Positions 1 through 6,534 of a stretch of 6,555 bases of DNA are shown one piece after another. Origin of the DNA: an uncultured Veillonellaceae bacterium (GTDB taxonomy: Bacteria; Bacillota; Negativicutes; Veillonellales; Negativicoccaceae); assembly GCA_947254705.1 (NCBI GenBank), contig CAMYCX010000066.1, forward strand, positions 1 through 6,555, given 5' to 3'. The notes under the pieces were generated by a model. It was given only the letters and a program-made list of their open reading frames with translations, did no database searches and was not told where the DNA came from. A program made the translations under genes and the position numbers. Position 1 is the first letter of the stretch. The number at the start of each line of letters is the position of its first letter.

Positions 1-76
1 TATCCCACGATTCCGCCCGTGACGGATCTGCCCACTGCTCCATCGCCTCTACTATATCTCTGACTCGTATTGCCAT
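1..76 (-). CDS. Nif3-family dinuclear metal-centre protein (YqfO-like), N-terminal fragment
   Basis: Only the first 25 codons are present; the gene runs off the left edge. The peptide begins MAIRVRDIVEAMEQWADPSR and continues AESWD. It resembles the start of Nif3/YqfO proteins, where a short helix (often I-x2-x-E-x-W-A-P) leads to an A-E-x-W-D-N segment. The ATG at 76 has a strong ribosome binding site, GGAGG at 84-88, 7 bases upstream. The start lies inside the last codons of trmK, with a 25-base overlap in another frame, so the two genes are very probably co-transcribed and translationally coupled. A nif3-like gene directly after trmK is the usual order in Firmicutes (yqfN-yqfO in B. subtilis). 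Family members are hexameric or toroidal di-metal proteins sometimes labelled GTP cyclohydrolase I type 2; their physiological role is not settled. The call rests on a short match plus context. Confidence 0.8.
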   Translation of the reverse strand, partial: MAIRVRDIVEAMEQWADPSRAESWD

Positions 77-765
77 AACCATTCCTCCAATTGTTGAATC
101 TCCCCTGCCAGTCGTGCCATCTTCTCTGCGCCGTCAGCTATTGGCAGCTGCGCCTGACAAATACCGTCACGCAGACGCGTTTTCTCATTAATCATGCGCG
201 TCAACAATCGCCCCAGCAACGGATCACGCTTTTCCCACAAACATGCGCCGACCTCATCCATTAACGCAGGATAGGGCATCTTGCTCTGACATTTATCGGC
301 TATCGCATACATCACTCGGTACAATTTATCTTTTTCTGCCACTAGCCATTCATCTGCCAGACTCCAGCCCGATCGTCGCAACATACGACGCACTTCCGCC
401 CAACGGCTCATCGGTTGCAATACGGCAAAACGCAACCGCTTAACTACCTGTGGCTTTTTCTGCCAAATTTGCACCATCATTTCTCCGCCCATGCCGGCCA
501 TAACGATACCGTCCACCTCACCCGGCTGAAGCACTTGCAGTCCATCACCCAATCGGCACTCAATTCGATTCTGAAGGCGACGGCGAAAAATATGTTTACG
601 TGCAGCCAATAGCGGCCCTTCACGCACATCTGACGCAATTGCATATTGGACAGTTCCTGCCCGTAGTAACCGTATCGGTACATAGGCATGATCACTACCG
701 ATATCAGCAATACTGTTTGTATTTGGAACCGCAGCTACCACTTGTCGTAATCGTGCCGTCAGCAT
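52..765 (-). CDS. trmK: tRNA (adenine(22)-N1)-methyltransferase TrmK
   Basis: TrmK uses S-adenosylmethionine to methylate N1 of adenine 22 in the D-loop region of certain tRNAs, in the cytoplasm. The protein has 237 residues, normal for the family. Visible signatures are the SAM-binding motif ADIGSDHAYVPI (about residues 20-31), the acidic end of strand 2 (ASDVREGPL, about 44-52), the motif MAGMGGEMM (about 89-97) and LQPM (117-120). The C-terminal third is helical and charged, as in the coiled-coil tail of known TrmK proteins. I start at the ATG at 765: the ribosome binding site GAGGTG (773-778) is 7 bases from it but only 1 base from the upstream ATG at 771, which would add Met-Leu. The gene has its own candidate promoter and overlaps a downstream nif3-like gene. 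In B. subtilis this pair sits near sigA; here it follows tatD. Confidence 0.93.
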   Translation of the reverse strand: MLTARLRQVVAAVPNTNSIADIGSDHAYVPIRLLRAGTVQYAIASDVREGPLLAARKHIFRRRLQNRIECRLGDGLQVLQPGEVDGIVMAGMGGEMMVQIWQKKPQVVKRLRFAVLQPMSRWAEVRRMLRRSGWSLADEWLVAEKDKLYRVMYAIADKCQSKMPYPALMDEVGACLWEKRDPLLGRLLTRMINEKTRLRDGICQAQLPIADGAEKMARLAGEIQQLEEWLWQYESEI

Positions 766-772
766 TAGCATC

Positions 773-778
773 CACCTC
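773..778 (-). promoter_or_regulatory. Ribosome binding site that decides the trmK start
   Basis: On the minus strand this reads GAGGTG, matching six bases of the anti-Shine-Dalgarno complement. It leaves 7 bases before the ATG at 765 and only one before the ATG at 771, so the downstream ATG is favoured. Confidence 0.75.
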
Positions 779-779
779 T

Positions 780-801
780 GTTACATTTTTTTCATTGTAA
801 C
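780..801. repeat. Inverted repeat GTTACA-N10-TGTAAC at the trmK promoter
   Basis: GTTACA at 780-785 and TGTAAC at 796-801 are perfect 6-base inverted arms, 10 bases apart. The right arm lies inside the candidate extended -10 element and the predicted transcription start (about 787) falls between the arms. A transcript starting there would not include the upstream arm, so the repeat would act as a DNA site such as a dimeric repressor operator, not as an RNA hairpin. Arms this short can arise by chance in AT-rich DNA. Confidence 0.35.
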
Positions 802-802
802 A
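794..802 (-). promoter_or_regulatory. Candidate extended -10 promoter of trmK-nif3
   Basis: The minus strand reads TGTTACAAT, that is TGn followed by the -10 hexamer TACAAT (one mismatch to TATAAT). At 17-base spacing the -35 position (817-822) reads CATGAT, a poor match, so this would depend on the extended -10 element. Transcription would start near 787, giving a leader of about 20 bases with the ribosome binding site at 773-778. The region is AT-rich and lies between a terminator and the gene, where a promoter is expected. It is a pattern call only. Confidence 0.5.
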
Positions 803-807
803 CATAA

Positions 808-821
808 ATGATATAAATCAT
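808..821. repeat. Short palindrome ATGAT-ATAA-ATCAT near the -35 position
   Basis: ATGAT (808-812) and ATCAT (817-821) are perfect 5-base inverted arms around ATAA. The palindrome overlaps the -35 position of the candidate trmK promoter. It may be an operator or simply AT-rich promoter DNA; the sequence alone does not decide. Confidence 0.25.
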
Positions 822-840
822 GCAAACAAGATCAGGACGC

Positions 841-875
841 AAAACCCGCCGATGGTAACAAGCCGATCGACGGGG
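841..875 (-). terminator. Probable Rho-independent terminator after tatD
   Basis: On the minus strand CCCGTCGAT (866-874) pairs with ATCGGCGGG (845-853), a 9-base stem with one G-T wobble and a 12-base loop, followed by TTTT (841-844). It begins 24 bases after the tatD stop codon. The T run is only four bases before GCGT, so termination may be partial and some read-through into trmK is possible. It marks the likely end of the holB-to-tatD operon. Confidence 0.65.
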
Positions 876-898
876 TATATGTTTCATCTTATTATTGA

Positions 899-1666
899 TT
901 ATTTAATGCCGTAAACAGTTTTTGCATTAGTATTGGTAATCCGAATCACATCCTCTACAGGAACATTATGCAAACGTGCCAACTCTTCCGCAACATAATA
1001 CACCCGCGAAGGATCATTACGACGTCCCCGATAGGGCGGTGGTGTCAAATAAGGACTGTCTGTTTCAATCAGCAGTTTATCTAAAGGCAAGCGAGTAGCA
1101 ACTTCTTTTAGTTTCGTGCTTTTCGGAAAAGCAAGAGGCCCTGCAAATGAGATATAAAACCCCATGTCAATCAATTCTCTTGCCATTTCATAACTACCGC
1201 TATAACAATGCAAAATACCGTATAACGATCCGTCTTGCTCCTTCCGCAACACCGACATTACATCACCATGTGCTTCCCGATCATGAATGATGACCGGGAA
1301 AAGATGTTTTTTTGCCAACCGAATTTGTCGTATAAACACATCACGTTGTATATCCCTTGGACTGTTATCATAATAATAATCCAGTCCAATCTCGCCAACG
1401 GCAACTACTTTTTCTTCCGTTTCAATCCACTTTTCAAGCTGTATAAAAGCGTCTTCAGTCAACTCTTTTGCTAAATGCGGATGATAACCGACCGCACAGT
1501 ATAATTGTGAATACTCTTGCGCCAGTGTCAATGCGGCTGCAGAAGTGACCAAGTCTTCTCCAGGCACTACTACATATTCTACCGATTCAAAAATATGTGC
1601 CAACATTTCCTTACGATCATATTGGAATTTCTCGTCATATAAATGTGCATGCGAATCAAATAGCAT
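899..1666 (-). CDS. tatD: TatD-family metal-dependent deoxyribonuclease (YabD)
   Basis: TatD proteins are cytoplasmic TIM-barrel hydrolases of the amidohydrolase superfamily with metal-dependent 3'-5' exonuclease or DNase activity, linked to DNA repair and turnover. The 255 residues match the usual length of about 255-265. All metal-ligand signatures are visible: H6-x-H8 in FDSHAHLYD, E92 in VAVGEIGLDYYYD, H128 in VIIHDREAH, H153 in ILHCYSGS and D203 in LIETDSPYLTPPP. The segment after PPPYRGRRN reads DPSRV where many relatives have EPAYV, a mild change. The ATG at 1666 overlaps the metS stop as TAATG, and AGGTGA (1671-1676) supplies a ribosome binding site inside the end of metS, so translation is coupled to metS. 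metS-tatD adjacency is widespread in Firmicutes. tatD is the last gene before the probable terminator. The family is certain; the exact substrate is not. Confidence 0.95.
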   Translation of the reverse strand: MLFDSHAHLYDEKFQYDRKEMLAHIFESVEYVVVPGEDLVTSAAALTLAQEYSQLYCAVGYHPHLAKELTEDAFIQLEKWIETEEKVVAVGEIGLDYYYDNSPRDIQRDVFIRQIRLAKKHLFPVIIHDREAHGDVMSVLRKEQDGSLYGILHCYSGSYEMARELIDMGFYISFAGPLAFPKSTKLKEVATRLPLDKLLIETDSPYLTPPPYRGRRNDPSRVYYVAEELARLHNVPVEDVIRITNTNAKTVYGIK

Positions 1667-3612
1667 TATCTCACCTGACTTCCTGCCGGCAAGTCAGTCA
1701 CTGTCGGCAACTCCAGTCGGTCATCATCAACTGCTGCCAAAATCATCCCCTGTGACAGAACTCCACACAATTTGACCGGCTTAAGATTTGTGACCATAAG
1801 GACACGTTTTCCAACCAGATCTTCCGGCGTATAATGAGTGGCGATTCCGCTGACTACACTACGTGTTTCCGTACCGAGAGAAACAGTCAGATGAAGCAAC
1901 TTATCAGCTTTTTTCACTCGTTCACAAGCAATTACTTCTGCGACTTTCAATTCCATTCGTTGGAATTCGTCAAGTGTAATTTCCGAAGCCTCGTATTCCT
2001 CTTTTTTCGACACATCGGTCACTTTTTCTGTCGAGACAGAGGATGCTGCATCCTGATCTATTTCATAGCGCGGAAACAGTGGCACCCCTTTTTGCACAAC
2101 AATCCCTACCGGAAATGAAAGTTCGAGTTGCGCCAACGACATTATTTCCACATCGGCAAGACCCATTTCTTTCCACATCGTTTTTGCTGCTGTCGGTATC
2201 ACCGGAGATACCAAGACCGCCACTTCCCGCAATCCGCTCATTAACTGATACAAAACTGCGTCTAAATCCGCCGTTGCATCTTCCTTGGCCAGTGTCCACG
2301 GTGCCGTCACATCAATAAACTTGTTCAATGCCCGCACATAGTTCCATACCTCCCGAAACGCTGTGTTAAAGGCCATATTGTCCATTGCCGTTTCATACGC
2401 TTGTCGTGTTTTTTTCCCTAATGCAGTATTCTCCACTACCGCTTCCGCAATCGGTTGTGAAAGTTCACTTGTCGGTGTTGGCACCATTCCATTACGATAT
2501 TTTTCTACCATGGTCAATGTACGGTGTAATAAATTTCCTAAATCGTTCGCCAAATCAGAATTGATTTTCTGCACCAACCGACGGCGACTAAAATTCCCGT
2601 CCTGACCCAACATAATGTCCGTTGTCAGAAAATACCGTAATGCATCTGCACCAAATTCATCAATCAGCGGAATCGGATCTACCACATTGCCGAGAGATTT
2701 GCTCATTTTCTCCCCCTCGACAACAAGCCAACCGTGACCAAACACTTTTTCCGGCAACGGCAAACCCAAGCTCATCAAAATCATTGGCCAAATAATGGTA
2801 TGAAACCGCAAAATTTCTTTTCCAACCAAGTGACAGTTTGCCGGCCAATAATATTGAAATCGAGTTTCATCCGTACCGTACCCGATCGGCACAAGATAGT
2901 TGCTTAAGGCATCAATCCACACATAAATTACATGAGAAGGATCAAACGGTACAGGAATTCCCCAATCAAACTTTGCCCGTGACACACTCAGATCTTCGAG
3001 TCCCGACTTCACGAACGATACCATTTCATTACGACGCGACTCCGGTTGAATAAAATCAGGGTGTTCTTCGATAAATGCCAACCACCGATCCGCATACTTG
3101 CTTAAACGGAAGAAGTAACTTTCTTCCTTAACACGAATCAATTCACGTTTGCAATCCGGGCAAAGATGATCGTCCGTCAACTTATTTTCCGGCCAATATG
3201 TTTCATCCGGCACACAATACCAGCCTTCGTATTCCGATTTATAAATATCACCTTTATCATATAATTTTTGAAACACATCTTGTACAACTTTACGATGGCG
3301 CTCCTCTGTGGTACGGATAAAATCATCATTACTGATATTCATTCGTTTCCATAAACGTTTAAATCCGTCTACGATCGGAGTGACATATTCCAAAGGAGTA
3401 ATACCTTGTTCCTCAGCCTTTTGCTGAATTTTCAATCCGTGTTCGTCAGAACCGGTCAAGAAAAAGACATCATCTCCACATAGCCGATGATAGCGGGCCG
3501 CTACATCAGCCAGCGTAGTGCAGTAGGTATGCCCAACATGTAATTTAGCACTCGGATAATAAATCGGCGTAGTAATATAAAATTTTCGGTTTTGGTTTTG
3601 CTCAATACCCAT
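1666..3612 (-). CDS. metG: Methionine--tRNA ligase (MetRS) with C-terminal tRNA-binding domain
   Basis: This class Ia synthetase (metS in Bacillus) charges tRNA-Met and initiator tRNA with methionine using ATP. The 648 residues match the long bacterial form. Features in order: Rossmann catalytic start with HVGH (25-28, the HIGH motif), TGSDEHG (53-59), a connective-peptide zinc knuckle region (about 128-160), the WIDAL motif (232-236), KMSKS (302-306), a helical anticodon-binding domain (about 340-500), a charged linker (about 520-545) and an EMAP-II/Trbp111-like OB-fold domain (about 545-648, with VVSGIATHYTPEDLVGK and LKPVKLCGVLSQGM) that aids dimerisation and tRNA binding. The knuckle has Cys133, Cys151 and Cys154 but Asp136 in place of a fourth Cys. 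The ATG at 3612 overlaps the rsmI stop as TAATG, with GGGAGG (3620-3625) 7 bases upstream. There is no leader, so no T-box control directly in front of the gene. Confidence 0.98.
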   Translation of the reverse strand: MGIEQNQNRKFYITTPIYYPSAKLHVGHTYCTTLADVAARYHRLCGDDVFFLTGSDEHGLKIQQKAEEQGITPLEYVTPIVDGFKRLWKRMNISNDDFIRTTEERHRKVVQDVFQKLYDKGDIYKSEYEGWYCVPDETYWPENKLTDDHLCPDCKRELIRVKEESYFFRLSKYADRWLAFIEEHPDFIQPESRRNEMVSFVKSGLEDLSVSRAKFDWGIPVPFDPSHVIYVWIDALSNYLVPIGYGTDETRFQYYWPANCHLVGKEILRFHTIIWPMILMSLGLPLPEKVFGHGWLVVEGEKMSKSLGNVVDPIPLIDEFGADALRYFLTTDIMLGQDGNFSRRRLVQKINSDLANDLGNLLHRTLTMVEKYRNGMVPTPTSELSQPIAEAVVENTALGKKTRQAYETAMDNMAFNTAFREVWNYVRALNKFIDVTAPWTLAKEDATADLDAVLYQLMSGLREVAVLVSPVIPTAAKTMWKEMGLADVEIMSLAQLELSFPVGIVVQKGVPLFPRYEIDQDAASSVSTEKVTDVSKKEEYEASEITLDEFQRMELKVAEVIACERVKKADKLLHLTVSLGTETRSVVSGIATHYTPEDLVGKRVLMVTNLKPVKLCGVLSQGMILAAVDDDRLELPTVTDLPAGSQVR

Positions 3613-4460
3613 TATATGTCCTCCCTTATTTGAACCCTCGACAAACAGTATCCATATACATCCCGCCGTGACACGCCAGCACGTCGGGCTACACGACGAC
3701 AGGCTTCTTTATATGCAAGGCCTCTTTCCATTTCTATCTCTACGGCAGTCGGCCAATCTTCTTGTCTTAACGACGGTGCAACCATTTCTATCGCGCCTTC
3801 TACCAGCACAACATATTCCCCGCGGGGAGATTGTACTGATTCCGTCGCAATCAATTGCAATAAAGTGCCACGATAGAATGTTTCAAACTTCTTCGTCAAT
3901 TCTCGCGCCAACACTGCCCTTCGATCCCCCCATGCCTGCACTATGGCACATAAAGTTTCTTTCAATCGATGCGGCGCTTCATAAATAATCTGTGTTGCGG
4001 TATCCGTTGCCTGTCGCCGCAACGCTTCTTCCCGCTTAACTGTTGTTCGGGGGAGAAATCCGATAAAATGAAATTCCTCCGTAGAGAGTCCGGATGCCAC
4101 TAATGCTGTTAACCCGGCATTAGCCCCCGGCAACGGGACAACCTCTCCTCCTGCCTGCAACCAATGTTGCACCAAATCACTGCCGGGATCAGCAATCGCC
4201 GGCATACCCGCATCACTAACCACTGCTACCGATTCTCCTGATATCAAACGGGAAATGAGCAACGGCGTTGCTTTCTCTTTATTATGTTCATGATAAGCCT
4301 GCAGCGGTGTATGTATTTGATAATGCGCACATAACACCCCTGTCCGTCGCGTATCCTCACAGGCAATCACATGTACATTCCGCAACACTTCGACCGCACG
4401 GTATGTTATGTCCGATAAATTACCGATCGGTGTCGGCACCAAGTACACCGTTCCTTTCAC
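3612..4460 (-). CDS. rsmI: 16S rRNA (cytidine(1402)-2'-O)-methyltransferase RsmI (YabC-like)
   Basis: RsmI uses S-adenosylmethionine to 2'-O-methylate C1402 in the decoding centre of 16S rRNA, together with RsmH, which makes the N4-methyl group. The 282 residues match the family length. Visible tetrapyrrole-methylase-fold signatures: VPTPIGNLSDIT (8-19), IACEDTRRTGVL (32-43), VVSDAGMPAIADPG (80-93), PLPGANAGLTAL (109-120), FIGFLPR (132-138) and IYEAPHRL (159-166). The C-terminal region (about 245-275) is a small helix-turn-helix-like RNA-binding segment with YKEACRRVARRAGVSRRDVY. The start is GTG at 4460, overlapping the upstream stop codon as GTGA, with AAGGAG (4466-4471) 5 bases upstream. 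The gene also overlaps metS by one base. In B. subtilis abrB lies between rsmI and metS; here there is no gap. Confidence 0.97.
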   Translation of the reverse strand: MKGTVYLVPTPIGNLSDITYRAVEVLRNVHVIACEDTRRTGVLCAHYQIHTPLQAYHEHNKEKATPLLISRLISGESVAVVSDAGMPAIADPGSDLVQHWLQAGGEVVPLPGANAGLTALVASGLSTEEFHFIGFLPRTTVKREEALRRQATDTATQIIYEAPHRLKETLCAIVQAWGDRRAVLARELTKKFETFYRGTLLQLIATESVQSPRGEYVVLVEGAIEMVAPSLRQEDWPTAVEIEMERGLAYKEACRRVARRAGVSRRDVYGYCLSRVQIREDI

Positions 4461-5215
4461 AATAGCTCCTTCTTCCCGTACATCTCAATTACTTCATCCG
4501 TATATACCTGTGGCGCACGATATATAACCAATGGGGGCATCACCTCTGTACCCGGATTGCCATGCCACCTCGCCTCTATCAATACCATTTTGGCAGGGCG
4601 CTCCGCATATGTATGAACCCATCGCAACCGCTTGATGCGCAAATGATACGATTCCATTGCACATATCCACTCCACGGCACGATCCGCGCGTTGCACGACC
4701 GCCAGCCGACCGCCGTACCGCAATAAGTACACCGCCGTTGCTAACACATCGTCTCTGGTGGCCGTCAATTCATGTCGAGCTGCATTTACTGCCGCATGGC
4801 GATTCCCTCGTCCTGCGTGCAGCGGCATATACGGCGGATTCACAACAACCACATCCGCAGTACCTTCCGGAAACTCCGTTCGATGTTGTCGATAGTCAGT
4901 TTCCCGCAACGCAATTTGGTCTGCTCGTCCGTTCCCTCGAAAATTACGACGTGCCATATCGGCAGCCTGTGCATTCATCTCCACTGCAGTGACACGAATA
5001 TTCTGTCGCGATGTCATGAGCAGCGGCAACACACCGGTGCCCGTCCCTAAATCCCATACAGAATCACCGTTTTTCAATGTTACAAAATGTGCCAGCAAAA
5101 TCGCATCTACTGAAAAACAAAACACTTCCGGATGTTGCAGAATACGCATATTATCCCGAAGCAAATCATCCAGACGTTCCCCGGGTTTCAGCACAAAATC
5201 TACTACATCACTCAC
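4457..5215 (-). CDS. TrmN6/YabB-type SAM-dependent methyltransferase, probable tRNA N6-adenine methylase
   Basis: This is a Rossmann-fold N6-adenine-type methyltransferase of the YfiC/TrmN6/YabB family. The E. coli member modifies A37 of tRNA1-Val; I infer an RNA substrate here from family and context, since Firmicutes members are less well characterised. The 252 residues show an N-terminal RLDDLLRDNMRILQHPE region (14-30), an F-x-F-S-x-D-A-I-L-L segment (32-41), SAM motif I DLGTGTGVLPLL (55-66), the motif II acidic residue Glu79 in VTAVEM, and the catalytic NPPY (126-129) typical of N6-adenine methylases. The start is GTG at 5215, overlapping the ricT stop by 8 bases; the best upstream purine stretch (GGAGTTGGA) lies somewhat far away, so translation may rely on coupling to ricT. 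Position between ricT and rsmI matches yabB, although yabA and yazA, its Bacillus neighbours, are absent. Confidence 0.9.
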   Translation of the reverse strand: MSDVVDFVLKPGERLDDLLRDNMRILQHPEVFCFSVDAILLAHFVTLKNGDSVWDLGTGTGVLPLLMTSRQNIRVTAVEMNAQAADMARRNFRGNGRADQIALRETDYRQHRTEFPEGTADVVVVNPPYMPLHAGRGNRHAAVNAARHELTATRDDVLATAVYLLRYGGRLAVVQRADRAVEWICAMESYHLRIKRLRWVHTYAERPAKMVLIEARWHGNPGTEVMPPLVIYRAPQVYTDEVIEMYGKKELL

Positions 5216-6050
5216 GTTTTTCCAACTCCGTCCATGTCATCTCATACAACTGCTGGTCAGACAGCTGTACCTGCACGGTGCGCTTATTAGTATTTACAAA
5301 TGAAATTGTACCGATTTCACCATTCACCTTGATCTGTTGCCCGACTTGAGGCGCTGCCTGTCGCTCTTTTTTGTGTGGGCACGCACAATCTTTGCACAAA
5401 TCGCCGCCCTTTTTATACTGATCGTTTTCGTACCGTAAACAACACATAAGTCGACCGCATAATCCAGACACCTTCGCGGGGTTCAGCGATAGGCCCTGCG
5501 TCTTGGCCATCCGAATGGAAACAGAGTCAAATTCCGCCATCCAATTTGCACAACACAACGGCCTGCCGCAAGGGCCGATCCCATTTAGCTCCTTCGCCTC
5601 ATCCCGCACCCCGACTTGTCGCAATTCAATTCGAGTACGGAAAGTGGACGCCAAATCGCGAACCAACTCGCGAAAGTCGATTCTTCCGTCTGCAGTAAAG
5701 AAAAAAACCACTTTTTTTAAGTCAAATGTATATTCCGCCGTAATCAGCTTCATCGGCAACCGATGTGCACGAATCTTTTCTCTGCAAATCGCTGCCGCTG
5801 ATATTTCTCGTTCTCTATTTTTCTCCCATTGCAACGTATCGTTATCCGTTGCGATTCTGATTATCGGTTTGAGTGGCTGTGTCACCTCTTTCGACCGCAC
5901 CCGCCGAGGACCCACTACTATTCGTCCATACTCCAACCCCCGTGCAGTTTCGACGATAACATCATCGTCCGTCCGCGCTTGCAATTCTCTGGGATCAAAA
6001 TAATATATTTTCCCCGCCCGCTTAAAACGGACGCCTACCACCGTTCGCAT
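5208..6050 (-). CDS. ricT: RicT/YaaT, PSP1-domain regulatory iron-sulfur protein
   Basis: In B. subtilis RicT forms the RicA-RicF-RicT complex, which carries [4Fe-4S] clusters and acts with RNase Y in mRNA maturation, affecting sporulation, biofilm and competence. The 280 residues match the family. The N-terminal VVGVRFKRAGKIYYFDP (4-20) and the central part (about 55-145) form the PSP1 core. The cysteine-rich part follows: GIGPCGRPLCCANW (157-170, Cys161, 166, 167), SGLCGRLMCCLRYE (195-208, Cys198, 203, 204) and LCKDCACP (218-225, Cys219, 222, 224), the likely cluster ligands. The C-terminal 50 residues look like a small beta domain (about 235-275). The ATG at 6050 has AAGGGGG 6 bases upstream and lies inside the last codons of holB (29-base overlap). 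The partner genes ricA and ricF are not in the window, so whether a full complex exists in this organism is open. Confidence 0.95.
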   Translation of the reverse strand: MRTVVGVRFKRAGKIYYFDPRELQARTDDDVIVETARGLEYGRIVVGPRRVRSKEVTQPLKPIIRIATDNDTLQWEKNREREISAAAICREKIRAHRLPMKLITAEYTFDLKKVVFFFTADGRIDFRELVRDLASTFRTRIELRQVGVRDEAKELNGIGPCGRPLCCANWMAEFDSVSIRMAKTQGLSLNPAKVSGLCGRLMCCLRYENDQYKKGGDLCKDCACPHKKERQAAPQVGQQIKVNGEIGTISFVNTNKRTVQVQLSDQQLYEMTWTELEKRE

Positions 6051-6534
6051 TCACTTCCCCCTTTGCCAATGCCTTCAATCGCAACAATATCATATCCGTA
6101 ATCAGTTTTACGGACAGATTTAAGCGATGTGCATACATGGCCTCAGCTAAAACATCTTCCGCCTGAAGCAAAGTATCTTCCGTCCATAATGCTGCTAACC
6201 GTTCTATGTCTTCTGCTAAAAACGGACACCGACTTCTCCGCGGATCACCACCCACACGATACCATAAAATATCACGTGCAATTACCGTCAACCAACGCAA
6301 CAGCAAAACAGCATGCTCCCGATCCCACGCCGAAGCCGCCTGCACTCCGTCAGTATAGCAGGTGGAGCTGTCAGTCAGACGTAGCCAAAAATTACGTGCC
6401 TCCTGTATCAACTCCGCCCCTTGATCCACTATGGCTAAAGCAACGCCCAAGTTCCCGTCGCTGACATGAAATAATGTTTCCTCATCCGCAAAGGTTGATG
6501 AAAAAAGTCCTTTTTGTGCATATTCAGCAAATTC
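6022..6534 (-). CDS. holB: DNA polymerase III subunit delta', C-terminal part (broken by contig end)
   Basis: Delta-prime is the stator subunit of the clamp loader that places the sliding clamp on DNA. Only the last 170 codons are present; the N-terminal AAA+ domain would lie beyond the contig end. What remains is an all-helical region consistent with the end of domain II and the C-terminal collar domain: HVSDGNLGVALAIVDQ, matching the S-x-G-x-x-G-x-A pattern common in clamp-loader subunits; a middle W-D-R-E-H-A-V-L-L-L-R-W helix; and a final NLSVKLITDMILLRLKALA helix typical of HolB ends. Identification leans on that pattern and on the holB-ricT order conserved in Firmicutes. The open frame continues to a GTG at 6549, but those extra five residues (MYKRQ) are encoded by sequencing adapter, so no true start is present. 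The stop at 6022 overlaps ricT by 29 bases. Confidence 0.85.
   Translation of the reverse strand, partial: EFAEYAQKGLFSSTFADEETLFHVSDGNLGVALAIVDQGAELIQEARNFWLRLTDSSTCYTDGVQAASAWDREHAVLLLRWLTVIARDILWYRVGGDPRRSRCPFLAEDIERLAALWTEDTLLQAEDVLAEAMYAHRLNLSVKLITDMILLRLKALAKGEVNANGGRRPF

Noticed and set aside
477..710. 77-codon frame on the minus strand inside trmK
   Set aside because: It lies entirely within trmK in another frame, with no ribosome binding site of note and no recognisable motif.
845..874. The 841-875 hairpin as a terminator for plus-strand transcription
   Set aside because: No gene lies on the plus strand, and the bases after the stem in that direction (TATATGTTTC) do not form a T run.
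3613..3640. T-box or S-box riboswitch in front of metS
   Set aside because: metS begins within the rsmI stop codon, so no untranslated leader exists there. Any such element would have to lie upstream of the operon, outside the window.
5698..5722. Two homopolymer slippery heptamers in ricT (A AAA AAA and T TTT TTC) as a programmed frameshift site
   Set aside because: They encode the Lys-Lys and Phe-Phe-Phe stretch of the PSP1 core, the frame is intact on both sides, and I saw no stimulatory hairpin or useful alternative frame. They may still be prone to sequencing errors.
5503..6003. 166-codon open frame on the plus strand opposite ricT
   Set aside because: It is antisense to a clear RicT protein, has a low-complexity Ser/Thr/Arg-rich composition and no recognisable domain. 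It is a by-product of the ricT codon pattern.
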